Origin: Natronocalculus amylovorans | GTDB taxonomy: Archaea; Halobacteriota; Halobacteria; Halobacteriales; Haloferacaceae | Assembly (NCBI RefSeq): GCF_023638035.1 | Contig: NZ_JAKRVX010000001.1 | Location: forward strand, 558,001-622,000 | Length of the DNA stretch: 64,000 nt | Reading direction: 5' to 3' | Part shown: positions 53,532 to 63,478 of the stretch, one piece after another | Layout of the letters: every line of letters begins with the position of its first letter | Numbering within the stretch: the first letter of the stretch is position 1 | The notes under the pieces: generated by a model | Database searches by the model: none | What the model was told of the DNA's origin: nothing | The model's input: the letters and a program-made list of their open reading frames with translations, nothing else | Program-made: the position numbers and the translations under genes

Positions 53532-55442
53532 TCAGGATGGGCGATCTCGTGGCGCATTTGGGACCGAGAGCGAGTCGATATCCGTAATAACAACCGTTCC
53601 ACCTGCTGTGGAGTGGTCAATCGAGACATCCCATCCATGGCCGGTTGCGATCGAGTGAACGATAGAGAGCCCAAGTCCTGACCCAGTTTCGGAACCGGAG
53701 TAGCCAAGATCAAACACGTTTTCCTCCGGAAATCCATCGCCGTCATCTGTAACGCTGATCGTCGTCTCTGTCACTGAGACCGTAATCGAACAGTTGGTTC
53801 CAACGTGCTCAAGGCTGTTTGCAAAGAGGTTCTCAAAGAGTTGTTGGAGTCGAGGCGCATCAGCAGAGATGGTCATCTCAGGCGGGAGGTCGAAAGTAAC
53901 CGTTGCTGAGCTCTGTGCACCAGTCTGCCCCCAGGCAGCGGTGAGAATAGATTGCAGAGAAACCGGTGAACGACGTGTGACCCACTCACCGCGACGAGTG
54001 AGGAATAAAATGTCATCGATGAGCGAGTCCATCCGATCGGCGGCCCGGCCTGCGGCGGCCAGTGATGAACTGTCGTCAGTTTTTGTTGCAGTGTTGACAG
54101 CACCTTGAATAATTGATAGTGGATTACGCATATCGTGCGAAATTGCGGTTGCAAACTGCTGGAGCTGTTCATTTTGCTCATGAAGCGTTGTTTCATGCTC
54201 AACTCGATCAACAGCGATCTGCACATGCATTGCTAACAGCTCAGCGAGTTCGAGATCCGCATCAGAAAACCGCTCTGGGCCTCGTCGCGCAGCCTGAAAT
54301 ACACCTCGTCCCCCAATAGGGACACTAAGAGCTGATTGGAAATTGTCAGTTGGCTGGGCATCTGGCTCCTCGGAAAGGTCCGCGATCAGAAACGACTCAC
54401 CAGTTTGATATGTTTTGCCTGCAATCCCATCGGTAACGGTCTTTGGCTCGTTGCGAACCAATGGAATACCGGTTGATGTTGCTTTCCGTGGAAGGTACTC
54501 ACCCTCTGCAATATTGATCGTGCAGATATCGAATGCAAGGATACGCTCTGCAGCTTCGATTGCCCGGTCATATACCATCTGTGGATTCGTTGCGGTCATA
54601 AACTGCTCTGCAGCGGTGTGCAGTGCACTTAACTTCTCTCGATGACGTTTAAGTTGCGCTTGCTTTTCGTGTTCAGCACGCCGGTCTTGAACAATCGCAA
54701 GTGCTGATGGGTGGCCACCATATGTGATTCCTCGCGATGTGACCGCAACAGGGACTTCAGTGTCATCGGCAGTGATAAGTGTCCGCTTGCTTCGGCGGAC
54801 CTGTCTCTCACCAGTTTCAACTGGATTAATGTTTGATTGAATGGTCTCTCGATCAGACGGGTGGAACCATTCGACAATCGCGGTTCCAAGGAGCGACTCT
54901 TGTGATTCAGCAGCAGTCAGTTCAACAGCTGCGTCATTTACATATACAAATCGGCCGTCCTGACCGACAAAAACCATCATCGGGGCAAGATCCAGAATGG
55001 CTTTCGATTCCTGTTGGTTCTGTTTGAGTCGAGACTGAGTTCGGTACTGCTCAACTGCGTTGATAATCCGGTTTGCAAGGACAGTATAGTGGTCAGTACC
55101 AGTTTGTTTTTGCAGATAGTCTGTAACACCAGCTGCGATCGCGTCACTCGCAGTCTCCTCTGAGCCATGGCCGGTAAACAGAATAAACGGTGTTTCATCA
55201 CCACCGCTTCGGAGGACGTGCAACAGTTCTAATCCACTCATCCCGTCCATTTCGTAATCTGAGACAATACAATCGATCGACACAGTTGGATCCGAAAGCA
55301 CCGACAACCCTTCGGCTGCAGTTGTTGCACTCGTCATGATGAATCGATCGCTGTATCGAGTAAGCATTGACTCGACGATCTCCGACACCATCGGCTCATC
55401 ATCGACGTGGAGAACATGGATCGTCATTTCGTCGTCGGTCAT
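53532..55442 (-). CDS. REC-PAS-GAF histidine kinase
   Basis: The 636-residue cytosolic sensor has a receiver domain (HVDDEPMV near 12-19, phospho-acceptor Asp62 in VSDYEMDG), a PAS domain (about 145-265), a GAF domain (about 280-420), and a kinase core with H-box AISHDMRNPLSI near 433-444, N-box FENLFANSLEH, and G-boxes DDGDGFPEEN and GSGLGLSIVHS. It has no membrane helix, so the signal is internal. No response regulator is adjacent. Such REC-first kinases are common in haloarchaea. Confidence 0.93.
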   Translation of the reverse strand: MTDDEMTIHVLHVDDEPMVSEIVESMLTRYSDRFIMTSATTAAEGLSVLSDPTVSIDCIVSDYEMDGMSGLELLHVLRSGGDETPFILFTGHGSEETASDAIAAGVTDYLQKQTGTDHYTVLANRIINAVEQYRTQSRLKQNQQESKAILDLAPMMVFVGQDGRFVYVNDAAVELTAAESQESLLGTAIVEWFHPSDRETIQSNINPVETGERQVRRSKRTLITADDTEVPVAVTSRGITYGGHPSALAIVQDRRAEHEKQAQLKRHREKLSALHTAAEQFMTATNPQMVYDRAIEAAERILAFDICTINIAEGEYLPRKATSTGIPLVRNEPKTVTDGIAGKTYQTGESFLIADLSEEPDAQPTDNFQSALSVPIGGRGVFQAARRGPERFSDADLELAELLAMHVQIAVDRVEHETTLHEQNEQLQQFATAISHDMRNPLSIIQGAVNTATKTDDSSSLAAAGRAADRMDSLIDDILFLTRRGEWVTRRSPVSLQSILTAAWGQTGAQSSATVTFDLPPEMTISADAPRLQQLFENLFANSLEHVGTNCSITVSVTETTISVTDDGDGFPEENVFDLGYSGSETGSGLGLSIVHSIATGHGWDVSIDHSTAGGTVVITDIDSLSVPNAPRDRPS

Positions 55443-55523
55443 TCGTGAAAAGAGTAGGCTGTGAACTAATAAGTATTTGTTACGTTAAATAGATTTGAAA
55501 ACCATCTGTGGTGTGCTGCCGCG

Positions 55524-56813
55524 TTATGTTCCGTGATCCCAACTGCCGAGATAGTCGATTTGCTCATCCGAGAGTGAATCATGAGACACACCCTCTGCGT
55601 CGAGTTTAATCGATGCGATCTCTTTGTCAAGGTCATCAGGAACGTCGTGCACACCGGCATCGTATGCAGCCGTATTTTCGACGAGTTCACGGACACACAC
55701 TGCTTGGACACCAAACGATTGATCCATCACTTCAACCGGATGCCCAAGTGCGATCGGACTGGCAAGATTCACAAGTCGACCCTTTGCAAGGACGTTGAGC
55801 CGACGGCCATCTTCAAGTTCGTACGCATCAACGCCGTCTCGTGCTTCATACGCATCGACCGCAAGCTCGCTCAGTGCTTCAAGATCAAGCTCAATGTCGA
55901 AGTGGCCTGCGTTGGCGAGGAGGACGCCATCTTTCATTTCGGTGAAGTGCTCCTCAACAACAACGTCTCGGTTACCGGTCGTTGTGATGATTAGGTCCGC
56001 TTTGCCAGCAGCCTCGCTCATCGGCAACACGTTGTATCCTTCCATGTGTGCCTCAAGCGCCTTCCGTGGGTCAACCTCAGTGACGATCACGTTGGCGTTC
56101 TGGCCGGCAGCCTTCTTTGCGACACCTTTCCCACAGTAGCCAAAGCCTGCAACAACGACATTTTTGCCCGCATATGAGAGGTTCGTCGTCATTGCGATCG
56201 TTGCAAGCGAGGACTCACCAGTGCCGTGAACGTTGTCGAACAGCGTCTTCATCGGGGTGTCATTGACAGCGAACACCGGGTATTTGAGTGCGCCGTCGCG
56301 CTCCATCGCACGGATGCGGTGAACACCAGTTGTCGTCTCCTCACAGCCACCAATGATCGTTTCAATAAGTTCGGGGTACTCCTCGTGGATACGGAAGATC
56401 ATATCACAGCCATCATCGACGGTGATCGTCGGGTTGTGGTCGATAACCGAGTCGATCGCGTCGTAGTATCCCTCATCATCGACACCACGGACAGCGTAAG
56501 AGGTGATGTTTTCGTGTGCATCCAATGCAGCACTTACATCGTCGTGTGTTGAAAGCGGATTGCAGCCGGTGATTGCGACCTCTGCCCCACCCAGTGCAAG
56601 CAGCTCGACAAGGTTTGCCGTCTTTGCTTCGACGTGCATTGCCATGCCGACGCGCTCGCCTGCAAGCGGCTGTTCGGCTTCAAACTCCGATCGAAGCGCC
56701 TGCAAAATCGGCATATGCTGAAGCGCCCAATCCATTTTCCGTCGGCCCTCTGTCTGTGCAGCCTCGACATCGTCGAGATGTTTTGAGACAGGTGGGTACG
56801 CGGTTTCACTCAT
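55524..56813 (-). CDS. ahcY: Adenosylhomocysteinase
   Basis: The 429-residue enzyme splits S-adenosylhomocysteine to adenosine and homocysteine. It has [18 protein letters not shown] near the substrate site, [12 protein letters not shown], and the NAD-binding [17 protein letters not shown]. The C-terminus YLGSWDHGT is shorter than the eukaryotic Tyr-containing tail. [10 protein letters not shown] at 56813 is the start. The deaminase gene lies 53 bases upstream on the same strand. Confidence 0.97.
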   Translation of the reverse strand: MSETAYPPVSKHLDDVEAAQTEGRRKMDWALQHMPILQALRSEFEAEQPLAGERVGMAMHVEAKTANLVELLALGGAEVAITGCNPLSTHDDVSAALDAHENITSYAVRGVDDEGYYDAIDSVIDHNPTITVDDGCDMIFRIHEEYPELIETIIGGCEETTTGVHRIRAMERDGALKYPVFAVNDTPMKTLFDNVHGTGESSLATIAMTTNLSYAGKNVVVAGFGYCGKGVAKKAAGQNANVIVTEVDPRKALEAHMEGYNVLPMSEAAGKADLIITTTGNRDVVVEEHFTEMKDGVLLANAGHFDIELDLEALSELAVDAYEARDGVDAYELEDGRRLNVLAKGRLVNLASPIALGHPVEVMDQSFGVQAVCVRELVENTAAYDAGVHDVPDDLDKEIASIKLDAEGVSHDSLSDEQIDYLGSWDHGT

Positions 56814-56866
56814 AGCTACATCTTTGGGTAGTGAACCCAAAACGCTACCGAAGCAGGATATTGTTT

Positions 56867-58165
56867 TCAGTTGGTTGCCCGATCGACAAGCGACACTGCT
56901 GCGTCAGCGGCCTCGTCCAGAATTGACGCTTCAGCAAGCGTCTGGAGCGCCCCATCCTGCATGAGGAACTGCCCATCACAGATTGTGTGACGAACATCCG
57001 AACCACGAGCGGCATACGCAAGATGGCTTACATAGTCGTGTGCCGGTGTGAGATGTGGAGCGTCGAAATCGATCACGGCAAGGTCAGCAACACCGCCCTC
57101 TCTGAGCTGTCCACCGGGAAGTCCGATCGCCTCTGCGCCCCACGAGGTTGCCATCTGAACTGCGGACGCTGCGGCAACCGCCTCAGCGTTCCCAGTGGCA
57201 AGCTTGCCGATCATTGCTGCATCACGCATCTCATCGAAAACATCCAGATCGTTATTCGAGGCCGCACCGTCCGTGCCAAGACCAACCGTTATACCAGCGT
57301 CAATGAGCTCCTGAATTGGAGCAATTCCGCTTGCGAGCTTCATATTCGAGGCTGGACAATGAACAACGCGTGTGTCTGTCTCTGCAAGGAGTTCGATTTC
57401 GGTTGCATCCAGGTGAACACCATGTGCGAGGAACGTGTTCTCACCGAGGAGTCCAAGCTCGGATGCGTATTCGATCGGCCGCATATTTCGCTCTGTGACG
57501 ATCGGCGCAACCTCATCGGTAGTCTCGTTTGCATGCAGGTGAAGGCCGATCTCTGCATCCGCCTCCGAGAGCCAGTCAGCGACTGCTTGTAGGTACGCTT
57601 CGCCAACAGTGGTCAAACTGTGTGGCATGACTGCGGTTTGGATACGGCCGTCTGCACGACCGGAAAGCGAGGCTGCAACGTCAAAACTCTCTTCGAGATC
57701 GTCCCACGCATCCGCCTCATTTTTTGCAACCGTCACAACACCGTGGCCGAGCCGAGCACGAAGCCCTGCTGTATCAACCACTGAGGCGACCTCATCCACG
57801 GCAAAGTACATATCTGCAAACGCAGTGACACCCGATCGGATCATCTCAACCGCTGCCAGTTCGGTTCCAACACGGATGTCTTCGGGCGTGAGCTCGGCCT
57901 CAACGGGCCAAATATCCTCTCTGAGCCATGCATCGAGCGGTTTATCATCGGCATAGCCACGAAGCAGTGTCATCGCCCCATGACAGTGCCCATTCACAAG
58001 CCCGGGGGTAACGAGACAACCTGAAATATCAATCATCTCAGGCGCGCTCGCATCTGGTGAGATTGATTCAATGGTTCCTGAATCCCGATCGACTACAACA
58101 TTCGCCGAAATAACGTCCAACTCCGGTGTGAGAACCAACCCACCGCTGAGACAGTACGTATCCAT
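56867..58165 (-). CDS. mtaD: Amidohydrolase, probable SAH/MTA deaminase
   Basis: This 432-residue metal-dependent deaminase has [19 protein letters not shown] for the first two metal His, [22 protein letters not shown], and [13 protein letters not shown] with the catalytic Asp. It matches the MtaD/DadD group acting on 5-methylthioadenosine, S-adenosylhomocysteine or 5'-deoxyadenosine. Its location next to ahcY supports the SAH link. The start is [14 protein letters not shown] at 58165; an ATG at 58174 is possible. Confidence 0.9.
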   Translation of the reverse strand: MDTYCLSGGLVLTPELDVISANVVVDRDSGTIESISPDASAPEMIDISGCLVTPGLVNGHCHGAMTLLRGYADDKPLDAWLREDIWPVEAELTPEDIRVGTELAAVEMIRSGVTAFADMYFAVDEVASVVDTAGLRARLGHGVVTVAKNEADAWDDLEESFDVAASLSGRADGRIQTAVMPHSLTTVGEAYLQAVADWLSEADAEIGLHLHANETTDEVAPIVTERNMRPIEYASELGLLGENTFLAHGVHLDATEIELLAETDTRVVHCPASNMKLASGIAPIQELIDAGITVGLGTDGAASNNDLDVFDEMRDAAMIGKLATGNAEAVAAASAVQMATSWGAEAIGLPGGQLREGGVADLAVIDFDAPHLTPAHDYVSHLAYAARGSDVRHTICDGQFLMQDGALQTLAEASILDEAADAAVSLVDRATN

Positions 58166-58284
58166 ACACGCCATTGTTTTGCAGCCGTTCTCAATGCACC
58201 GACTTTCTGTGATCACCGTCGCGGATACTCAGGCTATGTGAAACATCCGCATACTCAAGCGTATTGACCTCGAATGGTTTGTTG

Positions 58285-58902
58285 ATGACTTCGAGCGATC
58301 GGCATGGAGCATTTGCAAGTCGAGAGCCGGAGACGATCGATGACACCACAGAGTTGTATCTGCTTGAGGAGCACACCCACAAAGGTGGCTGGGTAACAGC
58401 TGAAATCACCGGCTGGCAGCGAGACGGTGAGGAGGTCATTGTTTCGTTTGCGCTTCCTACAGGCGAACGTACTGAGACAACGTATCCCTGGCCGACACCG
58501 AAAACGTTTGATGAGAATTCATTTATTCGGTTGGTTCGATCGCTGGGCTACAGTGCAGCCTCGATCGATTATATTGTTGGCGAACGAGTGTTGGCACGAG
58601 AACACAGCGAGTCATGGACGCTCATTCCTCCACAGGATACCGATTACGAGCGAACACAGCCGCTTGGGGCCGCGTGGCTCGTCCCGCTGTTTGGCTCACT
58701 GTCGATTGTTGAACGGCCGATCGATCTCGCAATGATCGGTATCTGTGCGATCTTTCTGGCGATTATGCTTCCTGGCTTTGCAGCGGTTGCGTTTGGGCCT
58801 GTCTCCCTTCTGGTATCGATCTCCTCAACGATCGCACTCCTCTCGTTCGTCTTCGGGATTCTATGCATCGGGACTGCAAGCTTGTATGCTCGGCCGGACT
58901 AG
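58285..58902 (+). CDS. Uncharacterised protein with two C-terminal membrane helices
   Basis: The 205-residue protein has a soluble N-terminal beta-rich region (TTELYLLEEHTHKGGWVTAE) with a charged central part, then hydrophobic helices near 150-205 (MIGICAIFLAIMLPGFAAVA and LLVSISSTIALLSFVFGILC). I do not recognise a family. A TTG start 7 codons upstream at 58264 is possible. It is convergent with the M48-like gene. Confidence 0.65.
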   Translation: MTSSDRHGAFASREPETIDDTTELYLLEEHTHKGGWVTAEITGWQRDGEEVIVSFALPTGERTETTYPWPTPKTFDENSFIRLVRSLGYSAASIDYIVGERVLAREHSESWTLIPPQDTDYERTQPLGAAWLVPLFGSLSIVERPIDLAMIGICAIFLAIMLPGFAAVAFGPVSLLVSISSTIALLSFVFGILCIGTASLYARPD

Positions 58903-58913
58903 CATAAAAAACG

Positions 58914-59633
58914 CTACTTTGCGTGGTTACGGAGCCGCGTTATCCGTTGCCCGAGCGGTGGCTGAATCTCAACCCACGTCGTCCAACTTGCCTGTTCTGG
59001 CGTAACACCCCGTAGGTCTGCAACCTGCTCAAATGCATCTGCGAGTTCGTTCGGGCCGACTTTGTCTGCCGCATTTCGATCGGCGCGGAACTGAAACTGC
59101 CGACCGATCCAAAACAGCGCAAGCGCAGCAACTGCAAGGATAAACAGCCCATCGCTAAAGCTCAACCAGCCAGCGAACATTGCGGTCGCAATGCCGAGCA
59201 CGGAGCCGGCAGCAACGATTCGGTACTCCAAATAAAAGAGCCGCGCACGTTCCGCTTCAGCAGCCAGGAGCGCGGCTGCAGTATCGGAATCAAGCTCTTG
59301 GATAACATAATCGGAGACGATAAGATATCGGCGCCCAGGTGGTCCGCGGATTGAAAGCGTGATTGAGTGCTCACCGATCGTCTCAACGACACGATACGCT
59401 GCAGGTGTAAACTCGGAGACAGTAAGCAAATCGTCGATGATACCCCGCTCAGGATCAGTTGGGAGACGGGCATCACGGAAGCGAAGCAACAGCAGCGGGC
59501 CAAACAGCGCAGCAACAAAAAAGAGCACAACAGAAACGCTCACAAAAATGAGTGGGTCGACTTGGACCTGTAGTGGCGTCGTCCCAAAAACCACCGCAGT
59601 ATCTGGAGGCAAACGCATTGCGATCGAGTGCAT
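58914..59633 (-). CDS. Degenerate M48-type membrane protein (pseudoprotease)
   Basis: The 239-residue protein keeps the shape of an M48 peptidase. Helices lie near residues 30-50 and 145-180. A region [19 protein letters not shown] stands where HExxH should be, with the His residues missing. [20 protein letters not shown] matches the usual third-ligand helix (ExxADR), and the C-terminus [11 protein letters not shown] mirrors the usual HPPLEERI. With the zinc His lost it should not cleave peptides. It could be a regulator of HtpX-like enzymes, an inference only. The start could also be Met6. Confidence 0.7.
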   Translation of the reverse strand: MHSIAMRLPPDTAVVFGTTPLQVQVDPLIFVSVSVVLFFVAALFGPLLLLRFRDARLPTDPERGIIDDLLTVSEFTPAAYRVVETIGEHSITLSIRGPPGRRYLIVSDYVIQELDSDTAAALLAAEAERARLFYLEYRIVAAGSVLGIATAMFAGWLSFSDGLFILAVAALALFWIGRQFQFRADRNAADKVGPNELADAFEQVADLRGVTPEQASWTTWVEIQPPLGQRITRLRNHAK

Positions 59634-59729
59634 ACTGGTGGATTCTGGCGAACTGGTGAAAGGATTTCGTTCAGGAGATGGAGGCTACGGAGGGAAAGAC
59701 AGTTGAAGACCCGTGACAACCCATTGAGT

Positions 59730-60575
59730 ATGCGCATTGCCGTGCCTAACAAAGGCCGTCTCCACGAACCAACGCTCAAACTGCTTGAGCGAGCAGGGTT
59801 ACATATCCAAAACGGTGCCGATCGGAAACTCTACGCTGAAACGGTCGATCCGGACGTAACTGTCCTGTTTGCCCGTGCAGCGGACATTCCGGAATACGTC
59901 CATGATGGCGCTGCAGAGATCGGCATTACCGGTCTCGATCAGGTCAGAGAGTCCCGCCGAGAACTCACCGAACTGCTTGATTTGGAGTTTGGTCGCTGTC
60001 GGCTTGTCCTTGCTGCGCCGGAGGATGGCGACATTACAGCGCCAGCGGACCTCGCTGGCAAGACAGTCGCAACCGAGTTCCCGGAGATTGCACGATCGTA
60101 TTTCGCTTCGTTGTCGATCGATCCCGATATTGTCGAAGTAACCGGTGCAACAGAGCTGACACCACACGTTGAGATGGCCGATGCGATTATCGATATTACC
60201 TCTACCGGAACGACGCTTGCAGTCAACCGATTGGCCATTATTGATGACGTGCTCGAAAGCTCAGTCCGGCTGTTTGCCCGATCGGATGTCGTCGATGACC
60301 CAAAAGTCCAACAAATCCAAACAGCGCTCGATTCGGTGCTTGCCGCGAACGGCAAACGCTACCTGATGATGAATGTTGCACGCGAGGACCTAGATGCGGT
60401 TCGAGAGGTCATTCCGGGGCTTGGTGGCCCGACAGTGATGGATATTGCAGGAACGGACGACGTCGCAGTGCATGTTGTCGTCAACGAGCGTGAAGTGTTT
60501 GAGGTCATCACCGATCTCAAACGTGTTGGTGCAACCGGAATTTTAGTCACCGAGATCGAACGACTCGTCGAATAA
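59730..60575 (+). CDS. hisG: ATP phosphoribosyltransferase
   Basis: The 281-residue enzyme is the long, regulated form that starts histidine synthesis from ATP and PRPP. It has [36 protein letters not shown], the PRPP loop DIISTGTTL-like [10 protein letters not shown] near residue 165 and a C-terminal ACT-like domain ([21 protein letters not shown]) that binds histidine. The start at 59730 is chosen by homology. Other his genes are not adjacent. Confidence 0.94.
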   Translation: MRIAVPNKGRLHEPTLKLLERAGLHIQNGADRKLYAETVDPDVTVLFARAADIPEYVHDGAAEIGITGLDQVRESRRELTELLDLEFGRCRLVLAAPEDGDITAPADLAGKTVATEFPEIARSYFASLSIDPDIVEVTGATELTPHVEMADAIIDITSTGTTLAVNRLAIIDDVLESSVRLFARSDVVDDPKVQQIQTALDSVLAANGKRYLMMNVAREDLDAVREVIPGLGGPTVMDIAGTDDVAVHVVVNEREVFEVITDLKRVGATGILVTEIERLVE

Positions 60576-60628
60576 CCTCATTTCAGCGCGGTATATGAAT
60601 ATCCTACTTGTTGGAGTTATGTTCTGTG

Positions 60629-61009
60629 CTATCCACCAGGGGCAGTCATTGCGATCGTAAGAATTCCAAAGAGAACGGTCCCAATGATGATTGTGACGAC
60701 GATATGGATTACTGTAATGTATGCCGTAATCCGTCGTGACTCGCCGTAAAAGTAGTTGATTGCAGCCCCATCCGCAACGATCGCAAGCGGGAGCGACACA
60801 ACTGCTGGAACTCCAAGTGCCTGTGCGACAACGGAAATAACAGCCGGAATTGGGCCAACGCCGAACGCTTTGATAACTGAAACATCACCAAGCACGTTTC
60901 GAGCGGCAATATGGGCCGTAGTGGAGAGAAACACGGCAAACAGTCCAACAGTCCCGATAATTGCAAGCGTAGATGCGGCCTGAAGGACGATCGGCGAAGA
61001 GAGTGCCAT
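60629..61009 (-). CDS. Small membrane protein (DUF7473-like)
   Basis: The 126-residue protein has four hydrophobic helices; helix 1 starts right after the ATG (MALSSPIVLQAASTLAIIG), and a short acidic loop with FYGESRRITAY separates helices 3 and 4. I recognise only a haloarchaeal family without a known role. The gene is convergent with hisG and upstream of nothing on its strand. Confidence 0.75.
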   Translation of the reverse strand: MALSSPIVLQAASTLAIIGTVGLFAVFLSTTAHIAARNVLGDVSVIKAFGVGPIPAVISVVAQALGVPAVVSLPLAIVADGAAINYFYGESRRITAYITVIHIVVTIIIGTVLFGILTIAMTAPGG

Positions 61010-61060
61010 TACGATTCTATAGGTAATTGCACAAACTATTGGTTTCGGTCTGGTACTGTG

Positions 61061-61618
61061 TCATAAGAGTCCGAGCGAGTCAAGACGCTCGCCGATTACG
61101 GAAACCGCACTTGTAGCATCCTCCGGTTGTTTTCCGCCAGTAATCACGAGTTTCCCGGACCCAAATAGCAGTGCGACAACCGCAGGCTCATCAAGCCGAT
61201 ACACAAGCCCCGGAAACTGCTCTGGTTCGTACTCAATATTTTCTAAGCCAAGTCCGATCGCAATGGCATTTAGATTGAGTGTCACACCAAGGTCGGCACT
61301 TGCGACAATGTTTTGCACCGTGATTTCTGGATCCTCGTCGATCGGAAGCTCAAGCGCACGAAGTTTATCAAAAACGATTGCCAAACTCTCATGGACAGCA
61401 TCGATCGAGTTTGCACCGGTACAAACGATTTTTCCGGATCGAAAGATGAGGGCAGCAGATTTTGGCTCTTGGGTCCGGTAGACAAGCCCTGGAAACTGCT
61501 CTGGGTCGTAGTTTGCACCGTCAAGATCCATCGCAACGTGTTGGAGCTCAAGTTCATGTCCAATCGCGGTGGAGGCAACGACGTTCTCAATCGAGATTGA
61601 GTCCGTGGGGTCCGTCAT
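61061..61618 (-). CDS. tbp: TATA-box-binding protein
   Basis: The 185-residue protein has the two TBP repeats of about 90 residues: IENVVASTAIGHELELQHV with FPGLVYRTQEPKSAALIFRS, and VQNIVASADLGVTLNLNAI with FPGLVYRLDEPAVVALLFGS. It binds the TATA boxes listed here with TFB. Haloarchaea have several TBPs. The tail has acidic residues. MTDPTDSISIEN at 61618 is the start. Confidence 0.97.
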   Translation of the reverse strand: MTDPTDSISIENVVASTAIGHELELQHVAMDLDGANYDPEQFPGLVYRTQEPKSAALIFRSGKIVCTGANSIDAVHESLAIVFDKLRALELPIDEDPEITVQNIVASADLGVTLNLNAIAIGLGLENIEYEPEQFPGLVYRLDEPAVVALLFGSGKLVITGGKQPEDATSAVSVIGERLDSLGLL

Positions 61619-61654
61619 GACGTATGTATAGTTTGTTAGAATCATAAAAGTGAG

Positions 61655-62026
61655 TTATCGATCGGCCGATCGGCTGGTATGCAGTTGTGTTGAACTCCGC
61701 GCAAGGGTTCGAAGGTTGACCGCTGTAACGAGCACACCCAGCATTGTAATCATGACCGGAATCCCGATCGCAATGGCGCTCTCATAGATGGAGAGAAAGC
61801 CGAGAAAACAGATGACAAGCGCGGTTGATTTGACCACCGCGAATCCGATCGGGGTTGGTTGCTCGGAGAGAAGCAACCGAATTGCAGGATTCGCCTCGAC
61901 GATATCGGCTCGCTGCACCGCAACAACGGTCGTAATGTAGTCACCAGCACCATAGAACAGGAGTGCAAGCAGCCACCACTGAAGTTCAACTGAAGTGAGT
62001 GATGGCGTGAGGGAGGCAAGGACCAT
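61655..62026 (-). CDS. Small membrane protein, uncharacterised
   Basis: The 123-residue protein starts MVLASLTPSLTSVELQWWLL and has about four hydrophobic helices with the pattern YGAGDYITTVVAVQRADIVE ANPAI, similar to DUF5658-type proteins. Function unknown. It lies 36 bases upstream of tbp on the same strand and may share its transcript. Confidence 0.65.
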   Translation of the reverse strand: MVLASLTPSLTSVELQWWLLALLFYGAGDYITTVVAVQRADIVEANPAIRLLLSEQPTPIGFAVVKSTALVICFLGFLSIYESAIAIGIPVMITMLGVLVTAVNLRTLARSSTQLHTSRSADR

Positions 62027-62145
62027 ACAACCTATGTTAGACACCCATACATCAGTACTTTCTCCTTAGTGGAGGTAATGAGACAATTCTATCGGATACA
62101 GCAGCGATCGATATGCTGATTTAATCGCTCCCCATTCGATCGAAT

Positions 62146-63141
62146 GTGTACTGTCTCGAACTTGCTGGCGAGTCCGACTCGTTTGCCATCTGTGAGGCGA
62201 AAACGGTATCATCTGCAGTTGAGCACGTAGCCCCTGGGCTTGCAACTGCCCGAGGTATCGATCGTGATGGTGTTCGCCGACTTGCATACACGCATTCAGC
62301 TATCGAGCTCATTGCAAAGGCGGATGCAGATATTAGTGGCGCAGCACTTGCACTCGAGGCAGCCTCATTCGATCGCACAGGATCGATCGCAGTACGAGCA
62401 CGTGACGTTCGCGGAGCGACCGGCGTAAGCACAAGCGAGGCTGAACGAACACTTGGTGGCAAGCTCGTTGAAAAAGGGTTTAGCGTTGACCTTGAGAATC
62501 CGGATCACGAGCTGCGTGTGCTATTTTCGGAGGGTGACGTGGATGGGGAGCCTCGATCGGTCTGTCTGCTCGGCTGGGTTGCCGTAGAGAGCGTTCGGGA
62601 TTTCCAGACACGAGCACCGACGGATCGGCCGTTTTTCCAACCCGGGAGTATGGCTCCGATCGATGCCCGTGCGTTTGTGAATATCGCTGGGGGTGGCCCC
62701 GGAACAACCGTCCTTGATCCAATGTGTGGGACTGGAGGGATCCTCTTAGAGGCCGGATTGGTGGGAGCGCGACCGATCGGAATCGATGCACAAGCGAAGA
62801 TGGCGCACGGTGCAGCGACAAACCTCGAAGCCTATTTAGATGCAGACCAGGAGTTTGCCGTCTGTCGCGGTGATGCAACGGCGCTTCCACTCCGGGATGA
62901 TTCGATCGACGCGGTGGTGTTTGATTCCCCATACGGTCGCCAATCAAAGATTGCAAGACACGAGCTATCCGAGCTGGTTTCCGGTGCACTGGCGGAGGTG
63001 CGCCGTGTTGCACCGCGGGCTGTCATGGTGGCCGATCGCTCATGGGACACCGAAGCCGAGGCGGCTGGCTGGACGGTTTCGGAGCGGTTTGTCCGCCGTG
63101 TGCATCGATCGCTCGATCGGCATGTCCATGTGCTTGAGTAA
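62146..63141 (+). CDS. trmG10: tRNA (guanine(10)-N2)-dimethyltransferase
   Basis: The 331-residue enzyme dimethylates G10 of tRNAs in archaea. The N-terminal half is a THUMP-type RNA-binding domain. The SAM-binding part has DPMCGTGGILLEAGL near residue 190, and the catalytic motif is DSPYGRQS, with Ser in place of the usual second Pro-preceding residue (DPPY). The start is GTG at 62146. It is the tRNA modification enzyme most relevant to the tRNAs in this window. Confidence 0.9.
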   Translation: MYCLELAGESDSFAICEAKTVSSAVEHVAPGLATARGIDRDGVRRLAYTHSAIELIAKADADISGAALALEAASFDRTGSIAVRARDVRGATGVSTSEAERTLGGKLVEKGFSVDLENPDHELRVLFSEGDVDGEPRSVCLLGWVAVESVRDFQTRAPTDRPFFQPGSMAPIDARAFVNIAGGGPGTTVLDPMCGTGGILLEAGLVGARPIGIDAQAKMAHGAATNLEAYLDADQEFAVCRGDATALPLRDDSIDAVVFDSPYGRQSKIARHELSELVSGALAEVRRVAPRAVMVADRSWDTEAEAAGWTVSERFVRRVHRSLDRHVHVLE

Positions 63142-63366
63142 TTACGAGTCTGAAGCACGATCAAATGTCTCAAAACAGAGGTAGCATCGGTAGAGATCAT
63201 ACGTTGTTGTCTCAAAAACGTCAGCGTCGGAGCTGACACTGTCGTGTGTCGATTGGTCGTACTCGTATGTCTCGCTTGCAAGCACAGTCCCGTCTCGAAT
63301 TTTGAAACAGAACCGTCGATCGCAGCGTGGACAGCGAGGACGGCTGCGGAGAGCCGATCGGAGCAT
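63142..63366 (-). CDS. Small zinc-ribbon protein
   Basis: The 74-residue protein has PRCPRCDRRFCFKIRDG near the N-terminus and RCYLCFETF at the end, a CxxC...CxxC zinc ribbon. The middle is acidic and Thr/Ser-rich. Its role is unknown. The frame is open 48 codons further, but this Met precedes the zinc motif. It abuts the trmG10 stop (63141). Confidence 0.75.
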   Translation of the reverse strand: MLRSALRSRPRCPRCDRRFCFKIRDGTVLASETYEYDQSTHDSVSSDADVFETTTYDLYRCYLCFETFDRASDS

Positions 63367-63478
63367 CGGTTGACTCCTACTACACGATCCGGTAGTAAAT
63401 TGTTTGTGTCCGTCTAAACCGCCGACCGCCACCGTTGATCCCGTCTGTTTAAGCCACTGGCAACCTCCAACTGGAATA

